Below are positions 1 through 8,349 of a stretch of 64,000 nt of DNA, in pieces (within the stretch, counting starts at the first letter, position 1; the number at the start of each line of letters is the position of its first letter). The translations under genes and the position numbers were made by a program. Location of the stretch: NCBI GenBank assembly GCA_964564625.1, contig CAZMBE010000002.1:1-64000 (forward strand), written 5' to 3'. Origin of the DNA: UBA2185 sp964564625 (lineage in GTDB: Bacteria > Desulfobacterota > Syntrophia > Syntrophales > UBA2185). The notes beneath the pieces were generated by a model. It saw only the letters and a program-made list of their open reading frames with translations, was not told where the DNA came from and searched no databases.

Positions 1-95
1 ACTGTTCCGACTTCACTTACGTCCAGTTTCTTCTCATAGTCTCTGATCTGTTTGGAGATGATTTCGCTTATTTCTTCTGCCCTGATTTTCTCCAT
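1..95 (-). CDS. atpA: ATP synthase F1 alpha subunit, N-terminal fragment (cut by window edge)
   Basis: Only the first ~31 codons are inside the window. The reading begins MEKIRAEEISEIISKQI, the usual amphipathic N-terminus of F1 alpha, and the ATG at 93-95 is preceded by a strong GGGGAGGAAA ribosome site. It follows atpH by three bases on the same strand, the standard atpH-atpA order. The catalytic-site region is outside the window, so nothing can be said about nucleotide-binding residues. Confidence 0.9.
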   Translation of the reverse strand, partial: MEKIRAEEISEIISKQIRDYEKKLDVSEVGT

Positions 96-98
96 GCT

Positions 99-644
99 CT
101 ATATTTCCTCCCCTAAGAGATTCCTTATATTATACAGTTGCGTCTTTATACTTCCGTCATAGAGGGTGTCCCCTACACCGACGACAATGCCACCCAACAA
201 CGAAGCATCCTGTAAAATTGCCATTTCAACTTTTTTGCCGGTCAACTCTTCCATGCGTCTCTGAAGTTTTTCGGATAGTTCTGCAGATAATGGGAACGCT
301 GTCTTGACATCCACCCTGATTTTTTTCAGGACATCGTCCATAAGTTTCCGATAACAACCTTCTATATCGGGAAGAATACCAATTCTTCGCTTATCGACCA
401 GGAGTCTTAAAAAGTTTGCCGTCACATTCGATATATCAACCTTCTTCAAAAGTGAATTGACAACGGCGCTTTTTTCCGCCTGATCAAAGACAGGATTTAT
501 GAGTAATTCCTTGAGGTCTTTGCTCTCATTGATGATGGAAGAGAAAAGTGACAATTCATTGTAATACTTTTCGTAGTGTCCATCTTCTTTGGCTATTTCA
601 AAGAATGCCCTGGCGTAACGCTTTGCAATATTGCTGCTGATCAA
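99..644 (-). CDS. atpH: ATP synthase F1 delta subunit
   Basis: The 181-residue protein has normal length for the delta/OSCP family, the peripheral-stalk cap joining the b subunits to the F1 head. The N-terminal helical domain (IAKRYARAFFEIAKEDG) and the C-terminal signature (LLGGIVVGVGDTLYDGSI) are both present. The start is a TTG that overlaps the TGA of the b-subunit gene (TTGA), so the two genes are probably translationally coupled. AtpA follows three bases downstream. Confidence 0.95.
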   Translation of the reverse strand: MISSNIAKRYARAFFEIAKEDGHYEKYYNELSLFSSIINESKDLKELLINPVFDQAEKSAVVNSLLKKVDISNVTANFLRLLVDKRRIGILPDIEGCYRKLMDDVLKKIRVDVKTAFPLSAELSEKLQRRMEELTGKKVEMAILQDASLLGGIVVGVGDTLYDGSIKTQLYNIRNLLGEEI

Positions 645-1249
645 TGTTTTTTCACCACCTTATCTAAATAGTCTTTTACCATGTGTTCGTGATGTTCCTG
701 GGTTATATTTTTCTTCAGAAGTTCTTCTGCCATTTCCACGGATAGCTTGGCAGCCTCTGCCCTTAATTGATTTCTCGCCGCCTTGAATTCCTGTTCCATC
801 CTCGTCTGCGCATCTTCTTTCATCTTCTCAGCTGCCTTTTTGGCGTCTTCAATTATCTTTTCTTTCTCTACCGTGCCCTGAGATTTTATCATTTCGAAGA
901 TATTGCTTATTTCCTCTGTTGCCTTATCCAGCTTTGCAGAGTATTCGCGGAATTTCTTCTCTGTTGCTTCTTTTTCAGCTACTTTTTCATCGATATTTGA
1001 TTTGATATTTTGACGCCTTTCGAAGAAATACTCTTTGATTTTTTTTGCCGCAACCCAGTAGAGAAACCATACCAGGACAATAAAGTTAGCGACCCTCCAG
1101 GCAAAATCAATCAGCATCTCCTTGCTGGATCCTTCACCCCCGCCCGCAGCATACGCCATGGAAGCGGTAGTAATAACAGGCAGGATTGATAAAAGTATAT
1201 AACGTGTAGTAATTCGTCTTAATAGGTGAGCGGAAAACCATTGCATCAT
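641..1249 (-). CDS. atpF: ATP synthase F0 b subunit (long form with N-terminal extension)
   Basis: A 202-residue F0 stator subunit. The membrane helix (FAWRVANFIVLVWFLYWVAA, about residues 48-68) is followed by a long charged coiled coil (about 75-200) that dimerises with b'. Unlike the b' subunit, it carries about 45 extra N-terminal residues with a hydrophobic stretch (YILLSILPVITTASMAYA) that resembles a cleavable signal peptide; long b subunits of this kind are known in deltaproteobacteria. The ATG overlaps the TGA of the upstream b' gene. Confidence 0.92.
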   Translation of the reverse strand: MMQWFSAHLLRRITTRYILLSILPVITTASMAYAAGGGEGSSKEMLIDFAWRVANFIVLVWFLYWVAAKKIKEYFFERRQNIKSNIDEKVAEKEATEKKFREYSAKLDKATEEISNIFEMIKSQGTVEKEKIIEDAKKAAEKMKEDAQTRMEQEFKAARNQLRAEAAKLSVEMAEELLKKNITQEHHEHMVKDYLDKVVKKH

Positions 1250-1674
1250 TGGAGACTCCTTCCCAGCAATTTCTCGGCAATCTCAACAGATATCTTTTTG
1301 GACTGACTGGTCAGAATACTTCTGGCGTCAGCAACTTCCTTGTTCATCTCCGCATAGAACTTTTCCATCATCGCGGGAATTTCGCCTTTTGCAGCCTCGA
1401 TGAAGCTTTTCGCCTGATCCGACCCTTCCTTCATGATTTCATGTTTTTTTTCTAACGCCTGCATCTTCGCCTGGCGAAGCTTTTCCTCGTATGCGGCCAT
1501 TCTTTCTTCAACTGATTGATTAAGGCGTTTAATTTCCTCTTCGGTGTCCTGAAGTTTCTTCTTTCTCTTATCGATGATGCCCAAGATAGGCTTGTAGAGG
1601 AGGAGATTTAAAATGAACATCAGGATAATAAAATTAGCCATCTGAATCCACAATGTATAATCGATGCTGATCAC
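1246..1674 (-). CDS. atpF': ATP synthase F0 b' subunit
   Basis: A 142-residue second stalk subunit: one N-terminal membrane helix (WIQMANFIILMFILNLLLYKPI, about residues 9-30, containing the family PI motif) and a heptad-rich tail. Having separate b and b' genes implies a heterodimeric peripheral stalk, as in alphaproteobacteria, cyanobacteria and many deltaproteobacteria. It is the first gene of the visible atp operon, which has a long leader (see the promoter and terminator entries at 1709-1909). Confidence 0.92.
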   Translation of the reverse strand: MISIDYTLWIQMANFIILMFILNLLLYKPILGIIDKRKKKLQDTEEEIKRLNQSVEERMAAYEEKLRQAKMQALEKKHEIMKEGSDQAKSFIEAAKGEIPAMMEKFYAEMNKEVADARSILTSQSKKISVEIAEKLLGRSLQ

Positions 1675-1708
1675 TATTCTACCTCACATCAAATGTGTAT
1701 TGAAGTTT

Positions 1709-1744
1709 AAAAAAACCGAGGGAATGAAAAGGCATCATCCTCGG
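1709..1744 (-). terminator. Candidate terminator or attenuator in the atp leader
   Basis: On the minus strand CCGAGG and CCTCGG form a 6-bp GC-rich stem (arms 1716-1721 and 1739-1744, 17-nt loop) followed by seven T residues. It lies between a good promoter (1881-1909) and the b' start codon (1674). It may end the upstream rod-shape operon, or act as an attenuator of the atp operon. The stem is short, so confidence is moderate. Confidence 0.45.
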
Positions 1745-1880
1745 CTCCTGAATCGTTTAACGTCTCTTCTTGTTCCAAAAAGTTTCTGATGATTCTTTTG
1801 TGATAAATGTTTTCTGAAATCTATCGATATGAACTCTGTACACGAGGAACCTCAAACGTCGCTGTGTAAAAAACGCGGTC

Positions 1881-1909
1881 TTCTAATCACAACTCTCAGC
1901 TAATGTCAA
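1881..1909 (-). promoter_or_regulatory. Sigma-70-like promoter for the atp operon
   Basis: On the minus strand there is a perfect -35 TTGACA (1904-1909), a 17-bp spacer and a weaker -10 TTAGAA (1881-1886). The predicted transcript would carry a leader of about 200 nt before the b' gene. Confidence 0.5.
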
Positions 1910-1947
1910 GTATTTTTTGGCGGAATATGGGTTTGCTTTATCATCTC

Positions 1948-2334
1948 TTAATCTAATACTTTGGATTTGCTATTAACTTTATAGTTTTCTGATTTGCTTC
2001 CTTCCATGTGGGAGGTTCCTTCGAAAACGGCCCCCTCTTTTATTATAAAGACAGCGGTTTTTACGTTCCCAAAGACTTTACCCGGCGGATAAATTTCAAT
2101 CTTGTCTTTGACTTCTATCTGTCCGCGAACGTTCCCGCTTACCACAATGTTCGCGACATTAATATCCGCTTCGACTAGTGCTCCCTCGCCTACTACTAAA
2201 GTACCTCCTCCAAATATTTCGCCATGGAAATCACCATCAATCCGGACGACACCGCTGAATATTAATTTCCCATTGAATTCCGAACCTTTTCCGAGAAATG
2301 CCTTGACATCTTCTTCTTTTTTCTTGTGTAACAT
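1948..2334 (-). CDS. Bactofilin family cytoskeletal protein
   Basis: Bactofilins are small beta-helical proteins that polymerise without nucleotides and localise cell-wall or polar proteins. The protein begins MLHKKKEEDVKAFLGKGSEF and then shows the repeated hydrophobic/glycine beta-helix pattern (GKLIFSGVVRIDGDFHG, GEGALVEADINVANIVVSG, VRGQIEVKDKIEIYPPG), with a charged, disordered tail. An in-frame upstream extension to 2475 lacks family similarity; the start at 2334 gives a normal 128-residue protein. It is the last gene of the mre-rod cluster, 168 bp after rodA, which suggests a job in cell-wall growth. Confidence 0.88.
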   Translation of the reverse strand: MLHKKKEEDVKAFLGKGSEFNGKLIFSGVVRIDGDFHGEIFGGGTLVVGEGALVEADINVANIVVSGNVRGQIEVKDKIEIYPPGKVFGNVKTAVFIIKEGAVFEGTSHMEGSKSENYKVNSKSKVLD

Positions 2335-2502
2335 TGGTAAGCCCCCAATATTTTGTATCCTTAATATTACTATACGCGGTTCTTCTTCTGTTGAGTTGTA
2401 AAAAGAATTCGAGCATTCAATGTATGAACCGATTCCTTGACCCCATGGCTTTTTGTATCCTGAAGATGCCATCAACTTTTTCAGAGATGAATAATATACC
2501 GA

Positions 2503-3612
2503 TTATGGGTGGAGAACAAATCTCCTCATGCTGACATTCAGCAATAATCCCATGGCTGCCATCATGACAACCATTGAAGAACCTCCGTAACTTAAAAAGG
2601 GTAACGGGATACCGACAACGGGCAGCATGCCCAGAACCATCCCTACATTGATAAACACCTCCCAGAAGATTAGCGCTGCTATTCCAAAGGATAAAAGCAC
2701 TCCCAAAAAATCCCTCGACGTCAATGCAATTTTCAGGCACCACAATATCAATGATAGAAACATGATCATCAGAACAAGTCCTCCCATGAAGCCCCACTCC
2801 TCTGCAAAAACAGAAAACACGAAATCTGTTTGCTGTACCGGCAAAAATTTCAACTGAGTCTGGGTTCCTTTTAAAAACCCCTTGCCGAAGATACCTCCGG
2901 AGCCAACGGCGATGATGGACTGAATAATGTGATAACCTGCGCCAAGGGGGTCATCCTCCGGGTTGAAGAAGGTCATGATCCTTCCTTTTTGATAATCTTT
3001 CAGGAAAAACCAGGAGAAGGGAACCAGTATGAGAGCGCCGGTCACTACCATGATTAGAGATCTCCATTGTATGCCAATAAAAAGAACCATAGATACAGCA
3101 ATGAACATCAGCATTAAGGACGTTCCCAGATCCGGCTGTTTCAGAATGAACAAAAAAGGGATCAGCACGATAAAAAAAGGCATTAGCAATTCTTTCAGGC
3201 TATAGCTTCTTTCTATCATGTGATCATCAAAATATTTTGCCAGCGCTATGATGATCGTCAATTTTACTAATTCCGAAGGTTGGAAGGAAAATCCCCATGC
3301 AGAAATCCATCGTTGAGATCCGTGGGTAGCATACCCGTAGAACGCAACTAATATGAGAAGCAGGATAGAGATCGCGTAGATTACATAGGCGAAGCGGCAA
3401 ATGAATCGATAATCAATGCAAATAATTATGCCGATAATTATGAGACCGATGATAATCCATTGAGCCTGTTTAATATAAAGGGTTTCCTGCCTGAAGATTT
3501 CCAGGCTGCTACCTGCGCTGTATATATTCAAAATGCCGATAAAGCTGATGACCAGAATAAGTATAAGCAGGGTCCAATCAAAATTGAAGAATAAGCGGCG
3601 ATCAAATTTCAT
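2503..3612 (-). CDS. rodA: Peptidoglycan glycosyltransferase RodA (SEDS family)
   Basis: A 369-residue integral membrane protein of the SEDS family, which polymerises lipid II glycan strands in the elongasome with PBP2. About ten membrane helices can be read. SEDS signatures include the WISAWGFSFQPSELVKL stretch, KQPDLGTSLML, and the C-terminal GIPLPFLSYGGSSMV motif. Its ATG overlaps the end of mrdA by four bases, as expected for the RodA/PBP2 pair. Confidence 0.97.
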   Translation of the reverse strand: MKFDRRLFFNFDWTLLILILVISFIGILNIYSAGSSLEIFRQETLYIKQAQWIIIGLIIIGIIICIDYRFICRFAYVIYAISILLLILVAFYGYATHGSQRWISAWGFSFQPSELVKLTIIIALAKYFDDHMIERSYSLKELLMPFFIVLIPFLFILKQPDLGTSLMLMFIAVSMVLFIGIQWRSLIMVVTGALILVPFSWFFLKDYQKGRIMTFFNPEDDPLGAGYHIIQSIIAVGSGGIFGKGFLKGTQTQLKFLPVQQTDFVFSVFAEEWGFMGGLVLMIMFLSLILWCLKIALTSRDFLGVLLSFGIAALIFWEVFINVGMVLGMLPVVGIPLPFLSYGGSSMVVMMAAMGLLLNVSMRRFVLHP

Positions 3613-5507
3613 CTATACATCCCCGCCTGTGCACGTTCATCTATGGCTACAAGTGGCTGAGTATTTTTATGCTTGATATTTTTATTTTCAAAGTAGGCGT
3701 CTACGATCTTCCTCGCAATAGGGGCGGCCGCGGACCCGCCGTGACCGGCATTTTCCGCAATGACGGCGATCGCTATTTCCGGATTCTTGCATGGCGCAAA
3801 GCATACAAAGAGGGCATGATCCCTGAATTTCGCAGAAGTTAAATTTCTTTTAGCTGTTTTGTCACTGGGCATACCGACAACCTGGGCAGTTCCCGTTTTA
3901 CCGCACACATCTGCTTCCTTTCTCCTTAACGCGTGGCCTGTTCCTCCGTCTTCGTTTACTACGCCCCAGAGTGCACGGGTTAATATATCCATATCTTCCC
4001 TGCTGAGAGGTAACGTGCTTTTTGCCTCCGGCTCAAATGTCTTTAAAATCCGTCCGTCAGCCGTTTCGATCCGCTTGATGATCCTCGGCCGATAGACCGT
4101 GCCGCCGTTGGCAAGTGCAGCATATGCGTTCACAAGTTGAAGAGGCGTCACAAGATCATAACCTTGCCCGATGGAAATCGAAATAGTTTCTCCCAGTTGC
4201 CATGCTTCTTTAAACCTCGAGAGCTTCCATTCTTTCGTTGGGATGAGACCACTCTTTTCCCGGGGGAGATCTATCCCTGTTGCCTGACCAAACCCGAATG
4301 CACGGGCATATTCGGCTATGGTATCAACTCCGACTAACTTGCCAACGTTGTAGAAATAGACGTCACAGGATTCCACAAGAGCGCGATGAAGGCTGACCCG
4401 GCCGTGCCCGTGTTTCTGCCAGCACCTGTATGCTCTGTTGCCGAGTTCGAAAGACCCGTTACAGTTGAAGCTCGTATCCGGAGAGATTAGCCCTTCTCCC
4501 AGGGCAGCAGCTGCTACAATGAGCTTATATGTGGAACCGGGGGGATATTGACCGGAAATAGCTCGATTTCCTAATGGGTGAGAAGGATCAGTTGATAACT
4601 CTTCCCAGTCCTCGAAAGAAATGCCACCGTTGAACAGGTTTGGATCAAAAGAAGGGGTGCTGACCAAAGCAAGGACTGCCCCATTACGTGGATCTATGAC
4701 AGCAGCCGCTCCGGCTTTATCTTTAAGGGCCTCCCATGCGACCTTCTGCAGATTTGCATCAATGGAAAGAACCACATTATAGCCGGATACAGGCTCGATT
4801 TTTCCAATAACCTTGATTTCTTTACCGAGTGCATTGACTTCGACCTGTTGGGCACCACTTTTTCCTTTCAGGTATTGGTCTAAATATTTTTCCAAACCGT
4901 CCTTGCCGATAATATCACCGACGCTAAGACCGCTGTTCGCCTCTTTTTTCAGTTCCTCCGGACTGACCTCACCGGTATAACCAATAATATGGGCGGTCAT
5001 TTCTCCGGAAAGGTATTTTCTGATGGGAACTACCTCCACAGTTACCCCGGGCAGGTCCGGGGTATGGGTTTCAATAATAGATAGTTTCTCTATACTGATA
5101 TTTTTATCGATTTTTACCGGGGGGAACCACCTTTTCTTTCCATAAGAAGGAATTTCCATAGTAAGTGCCATGGATCTTGCGGCCAGTAAATTTTTAAGTT
5201 TATATGCCACGTCATCAATATTTCTGGCACGATTGGGCTCAAATATAATGTCAAAGGAAGGCTGGTTGTCGACGAGGACCTGTCCGTTGGTATCCAGAAT
5301 GAGCCCCCTCAATGGTTTAATTTTCCGCAGGCGTACACTATTATTTTCTGAACGCTGCCTTAGTTCGTCTCCCCGGACGATCTGAAGATGCCACATCCTT
5401 ATGATCAGAAAAGATATCATGATAGAGACGACAACGAAAACTATCTTGAATCTTTTTCTGAATGCACCAGGATCATGTCCGTTCAGCTGTCCGTTTAGCT
5501 TCTCCAC
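3609..5507 (-). CDS. mrdA: Penicillin-binding protein 2 (peptidoglycan D,D-transpeptidase)
   Basis: A 632-residue class B PBP that cross-links peptidoglycan during elongation. It has one N-terminal membrane anchor (about residues 21-42), a PBP dimerisation/pedestal region, and a transpeptidase domain with the active-site tetrad STYK (around residue 326), the second motif SCD, and KTG (around residue 538, CGKTGTAQVVG). Its first 35 bases overlap the 3' end of mreD; no closer credible start is seen. RodA follows with a 4-bp overlap. Confidence 0.96.
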   Translation of the reverse strand: MEKLNGQLNGHDPGAFRKRFKIVFVVVSIMISFLIIRMWHLQIVRGDELRQRSENNSVRLRKIKPLRGLILDTNGQVLVDNQPSFDIIFEPNRARNIDDVAYKLKNLLAARSMALTMEIPSYGKKRWFPPVKIDKNISIEKLSIIETHTPDLPGVTVEVVPIRKYLSGEMTAHIIGYTGEVSPEELKKEANSGLSVGDIIGKDGLEKYLDQYLKGKSGAQQVEVNALGKEIKVIGKIEPVSGYNVVLSIDANLQKVAWEALKDKAGAAAVIDPRNGAVLALVSTPSFDPNLFNGGISFEDWEELSTDPSHPLGNRAISGQYPPGSTYKLIVAAAALGEGLISPDTSFNCNGSFELGNRAYRCWQKHGHGRVSLHRALVESCDVYFYNVGKLVGVDTIAEYARAFGFGQATGIDLPREKSGLIPTKEWKLSRFKEAWQLGETISISIGQGYDLVTPLQLVNAYAALANGGTVYRPRIIKRIETADGRILKTFEPEAKSTLPLSREDMDILTRALWGVVNEDGGTGHALRRKEADVCGKTGTAQVVGMPSDKTAKRNLTSAKFRDHALFVCFAPCKNPEIAIAVIAENAGHGGSAAAPIARKIVDAYFENKNIKHKNTQPLVAIDERAQAGMYR

Positions 5508-5985
5508 TCAAAAATTCCTCAATCCAATAGAAAGCTTTAAATAGTACAGGGCTAAGGCCACTTAGAATCAATGCCTGGGGGATATACATCATTATTTCGT
5601 GCGCAGATATGTCCACCCCATACAATAACGGGTGAAGCAATAGTATCACTGTGCCCTCGAACAACGCACATATCAAGGTAAAAATTATGATAAAGATTGG
5701 TTTACCCGGAGAAATCCTCGTTGATGCTACCATAGAAATTAGAAATACCAATACATACACGAGGGTATAAAGTCCTGAAATGGAACTGCTCAGGCAGTCA
5801 CGTATAAAACCAAGGGTAAAGCTGAGTATCCCTCCTCGTACAATGCCAAATCGGAATCCGGCAAAAATAACAAGTATCAGAGACAGGTCCAATCCTATTG
5901 TTCCACATAATGCGATATCCGCGATCATCATCTGGAAAACAATCAGCAATAACGACAGGAAAGGTAATGAAATATAGAAGATCAT
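5473..5985 (-). CDS. mreD: Rod shape-determining protein MreD
   Basis: A 170-residue hydrophobic protein with five or six predicted membrane helices and the typical poorly conserved MreD composition (GLDLSLILVIFAGFRFG, GFIRDCLSSSISGLYTL). MreD is an inner-membrane part of the elongasome linking MreC and MreB to PBP2-RodA. Its position between mreC and mrdA supports the call more than its sequence does. It overlaps mreC by four bases. Confidence 0.92.
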   Translation of the reverse strand: MIFYISLPFLSLLLIVFQMMIADIALCGTIGLDLSLILVIFAGFRFGIVRGGILSFTLGFIRDCLSSSISGLYTLVYVLVFLISMVASTRISPGKPIFIIIFTLICALFEGTVILLLHPLLYGVDISAHEIMMYIPQALILSGLSPVLFKAFYWIEEFLSGEAKRTAERT

Positions 5986-6827
5986 TTCTTCTCAACCGTA
6001 TCCGATTTAATAATCATCACTTCTTCAATCCGGGCAAAGTCAACAAACGGCGCAACTTCAATTTTCTGAAACAAGCCACTGTCGGTTTTATCGACATTCG
6101 TCACTGCACCGATGAGCAATCCCTTAGGGAAAACACCCGAAAGGCCCGAAGAAATGACAATGTTTCCCGGGTTGACAGTTTCTGTTTTGGCAATGTATTT
6201 GAGAGAACATCCCCGTGAAGAAGCGCCTTGAAGAATCCCCTGGATCCTACTTTCCTGAACCATAGAGTCAATATTACTGTTTACATCGATAAGGAGCAAA
6301 ATTTTTGAAACATTGGGGGAGGCCTCCACGATCCTTCCCACAACCCCTTGGTCGGCGATGACCGGCAAATCGACCTTCATGCCATGAGATGTTCCTTTGT
6401 CAATTAATATTGTCTTGATTATAGATGTCTGGTCTCTACTTATGACCCTTGCGACAGTCGTAGGGTAATTAATTTTTTCCTTAAGTGCGAGAAGCTTCTG
6501 TAAACGAATTCCTTCGAGGTACCCTTCCCGGTAGTAAGCTATGTCCTGAGTCAAAGATGCATTTTCCTTTTTCAAGCGTCTGTTTTCGTCTTCCATCCCA
6601 ACAAGAAATATGTACCGTTGCCATGCTTCATTAAGTCCTCTGAAAGACGAACTTATTATGTTTGCTAACGGAGCGGCAGTTTCCAGCACAAGCTTTCTAA
6701 AAAAACCAATACTGGTTGGCTGTTTTACGCTATAGGATACCATGACAATGGATATTATTACCAGCAGGCATGCTATTATAATCGGCTGATATTTTTTAGG
6801 AAATAACATTTTGGTGGGGTACTTCAC
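5982..6827 (-). CDS. mreC: Rod shape-determining protein MreC
   Basis: A 281-residue bitopic protein: one N-terminal membrane helix (about residues 15-34), a coiled coil (about 65-105), then the beta-rich periplasmic MreC domain (TTVARVISRD, GVVGRIVEASPNVSKILLLID, VVISSGLSGVFPKGLLIG). MreC activates PBP2-RodA in the periplasm. The start is a GTG. The 200-bp gap to mreB holds a strong hairpin, so expression may be uncoupled from mreB. Confidence 0.95.
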   Translation of the reverse strand: MKYPTKMLFPKKYQPIIIACLLVIISIVMVSYSVKQPTSIGFFRKLVLETAAPLANIISSSFRGLNEAWQRYIFLVGMEDENRRLKKENASLTQDIAYYREGYLEGIRLQKLLALKEKINYPTTVARVISRDQTSIIKTILIDKGTSHGMKVDLPVIADQGVVGRIVEASPNVSKILLLIDVNSNIDSMVQESRIQGILQGASSRGCSLKYIAKTETVNPGNIVISSGLSGVFPKGLLIGAVTNVDKTDSGLFQKIEVAPFVDFARIEEVMIIKSDTVEKK

Positions 6828-6970
6828 TTTTCGAGAAGTTTGCGGGGTTTCACCTTCTGAAACAAATAACAGTACAAGACATTACATAAGATCTCTCTGG
6901 GGACATGTCCTCAATCCCCCTCGGAAAGATTACTCATTTAACATGCCTGTACCATATACCTTCGATACAT

Positions 6971-7005
6971 TTTGAGACTTTTGGAATCTTTTCAAAGGTC
7001 TCAAA
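6971..7005 (-). promoter_or_regulatory. Stable hairpin between mreB and mreC
   Basis: Arms 6971-6983 and 6993-7005 pair over 13 positions with one wobble pair and a 9-nt loop. No T-run follows on the minus strand, so it is not a classical terminator. A processing or mRNA-stability element that separates mreB from the lower-expressed mreC genes is plausible. Confidence 0.55.
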
Positions 7006-7027
7006 TGACATTCCGAACAATGTAACA

Positions 7028-8065
7028 CTATACCTGGATTGTTACCTCTTTGAGCACTTCTATATGATCCAGTGCCATGCCAGCGCCTCTGGCGACTACT
7101 GAAAGGGCATCTTCCGCAATGGTAATGGGCAGCCCGGTTTCCTCCCTTATGCGTATGTCAAGATTTGTCAAAAGGGCTCCTCCACCGGTGAGGACGATGC
7201 CTCTGTCGACAATATCTCCGGCTAATTCCGGTGGAGCATTATCCAGAGCGTCTTTAATGGCATCTATAATAATACTTATTGGTTCCATAATGGCTTCCCT
7301 AACCTCTTCGGAGTTGATTTCAACTATTTTGGGTATGCCAGAAATAAGGTTCCTTCCCTTGACATCGAGTTTCCGCAACTCTCCATCCGGGTACGCGCAG
7401 CCGATGGTCATTTTGATTATCTCTGCCGATCGTTCCCCTATGAGAAGGTTAAACTTTCTCTTCATATACTGGACTATTTCTTCATCCATTCTGTCACCGG
7501 CCACTCTCACTGATTTTGCGTACACAATGCCTGCCAGAGAGATCACGGCGACTTCAGTGGTTCCACCTCCGATATCCACCACCATGGAGCTAGTTGGTTC
7601 CATTACAGGCAATCCTGCGCCAATAGCTGCCGCCATAGGTTCTTCTATAAAATATATTTCTCTGGCGCCCGCTGATTCCACGGTCTCTTTTACTGCCCGT
7701 CTTTCCACCTGTGTGATGCCGGACGGTATTGATACAATAATTCTTGGGCGAACCAGGGCTCTGCGATTGTGAACACGGTGGATAAAATGCCGTAACATAG
7801 CTTCCGTAATGTCAAAATCTGCAATTACGCCTTCCCTCATGGGTCTGATCGCCACTATATTGCCAGGCGTGCGTCCAAGCATTTTTTTTGCTTCAAGGCC
7901 AACAGCAAGAACTTTTTTTGTGCCCCGGGCATCTTTATGAACCGCAACTACCGATGGTTCATTCAAAACAATTCCTTTACCCTTCATGTACACCAAGGTA
8001 TTGGCCGTTCCGAGGTCTATGGCCAGATCATTGGAAAATTTTCCTAATACATAATCAAACAGCAA
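7028..8065 (-). CDS. mreB: Rod shape-determining protein MreB (bacterial actin)
   Basis: A 345-residue actin-fold ATPase that forms membrane-bound filaments guiding lateral wall synthesis. Phosphate-1 (DLGTANTLVYMKGKGIVLNEPS), phosphate-2 (VVDIGGGTTEVAVISL) and the C-terminal adenosine motif (GIVLTGGGALL) are intact, and the length is standard. The start codon is TTG with a strong AAAGGAGGAG site 8 bases upstream. First gene of the mreBCD-mrdA-rodA-bactofilin cluster. Confidence 0.97.
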   Translation of the reverse strand: MLFDYVLGKFSNDLAIDLGTANTLVYMKGKGIVLNEPSVVAVHKDARGTKKVLAVGLEAKKMLGRTPGNIVAIRPMREGVIADFDITEAMLRHFIHRVHNRRALVRPRIIVSIPSGITQVERRAVKETVESAGAREIYFIEEPMAAAIGAGLPVMEPTSSMVVDIGGGTTEVAVISLAGIVYAKSVRVAGDRMDEEIVQYMKRKFNLLIGERSAEIIKMTIGCAYPDGELRKLDVKGRNLISGIPKIVEINSEEVREAIMEPISIIIDAIKDALDNAPPELAGDIVDRGIVLTGGGALLTNLDIRIREETGLPITIAEDALSVVARGAGMALDHIEVLKEVTIQV

Positions 8066-8166
8066 ACCCGCTCCTCCTTTGCGTTATCGTTTCAATAATA
8101 ATATTCTCAATTTTATCATGAAGTAACACTCTATACAGTATTTCAATTTCCTAAGCAATGACTTTT

Positions 8167-8196
8167 TGAAATCTTTGCGCATTCGCAAAGATTTCA
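8167..8196. repeat. Perfect 13-bp inverted repeat upstream of mreB and ppiD
   Basis: TGAAATCTTTGCG (8167-8179) and its exact complement (8184-8196) are separated by the four bases CATT. It lies in the 284-bp divergent region between mreB and the PpiD-like gene. Neither strand has a T-run after the stem, so a terminator is unlikely. A protein-binding site or an mRNA-leader hairpin are both possible. Confidence 0.6.
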
Positions 8197-8349
8197 CATT
8201 CCATCGTGGAAAGTTTCTTAAATCGTTAACTATGAAGCGAGTTTGCAGGATGTTCCTTCTGCGTTGTGCCAAGATTTGAAAAAATTATTGCATTTTACCA
8301 GTGGCTATACTACAAATCTCCGTCTTAATTATATACGTGAGGAAATTTT

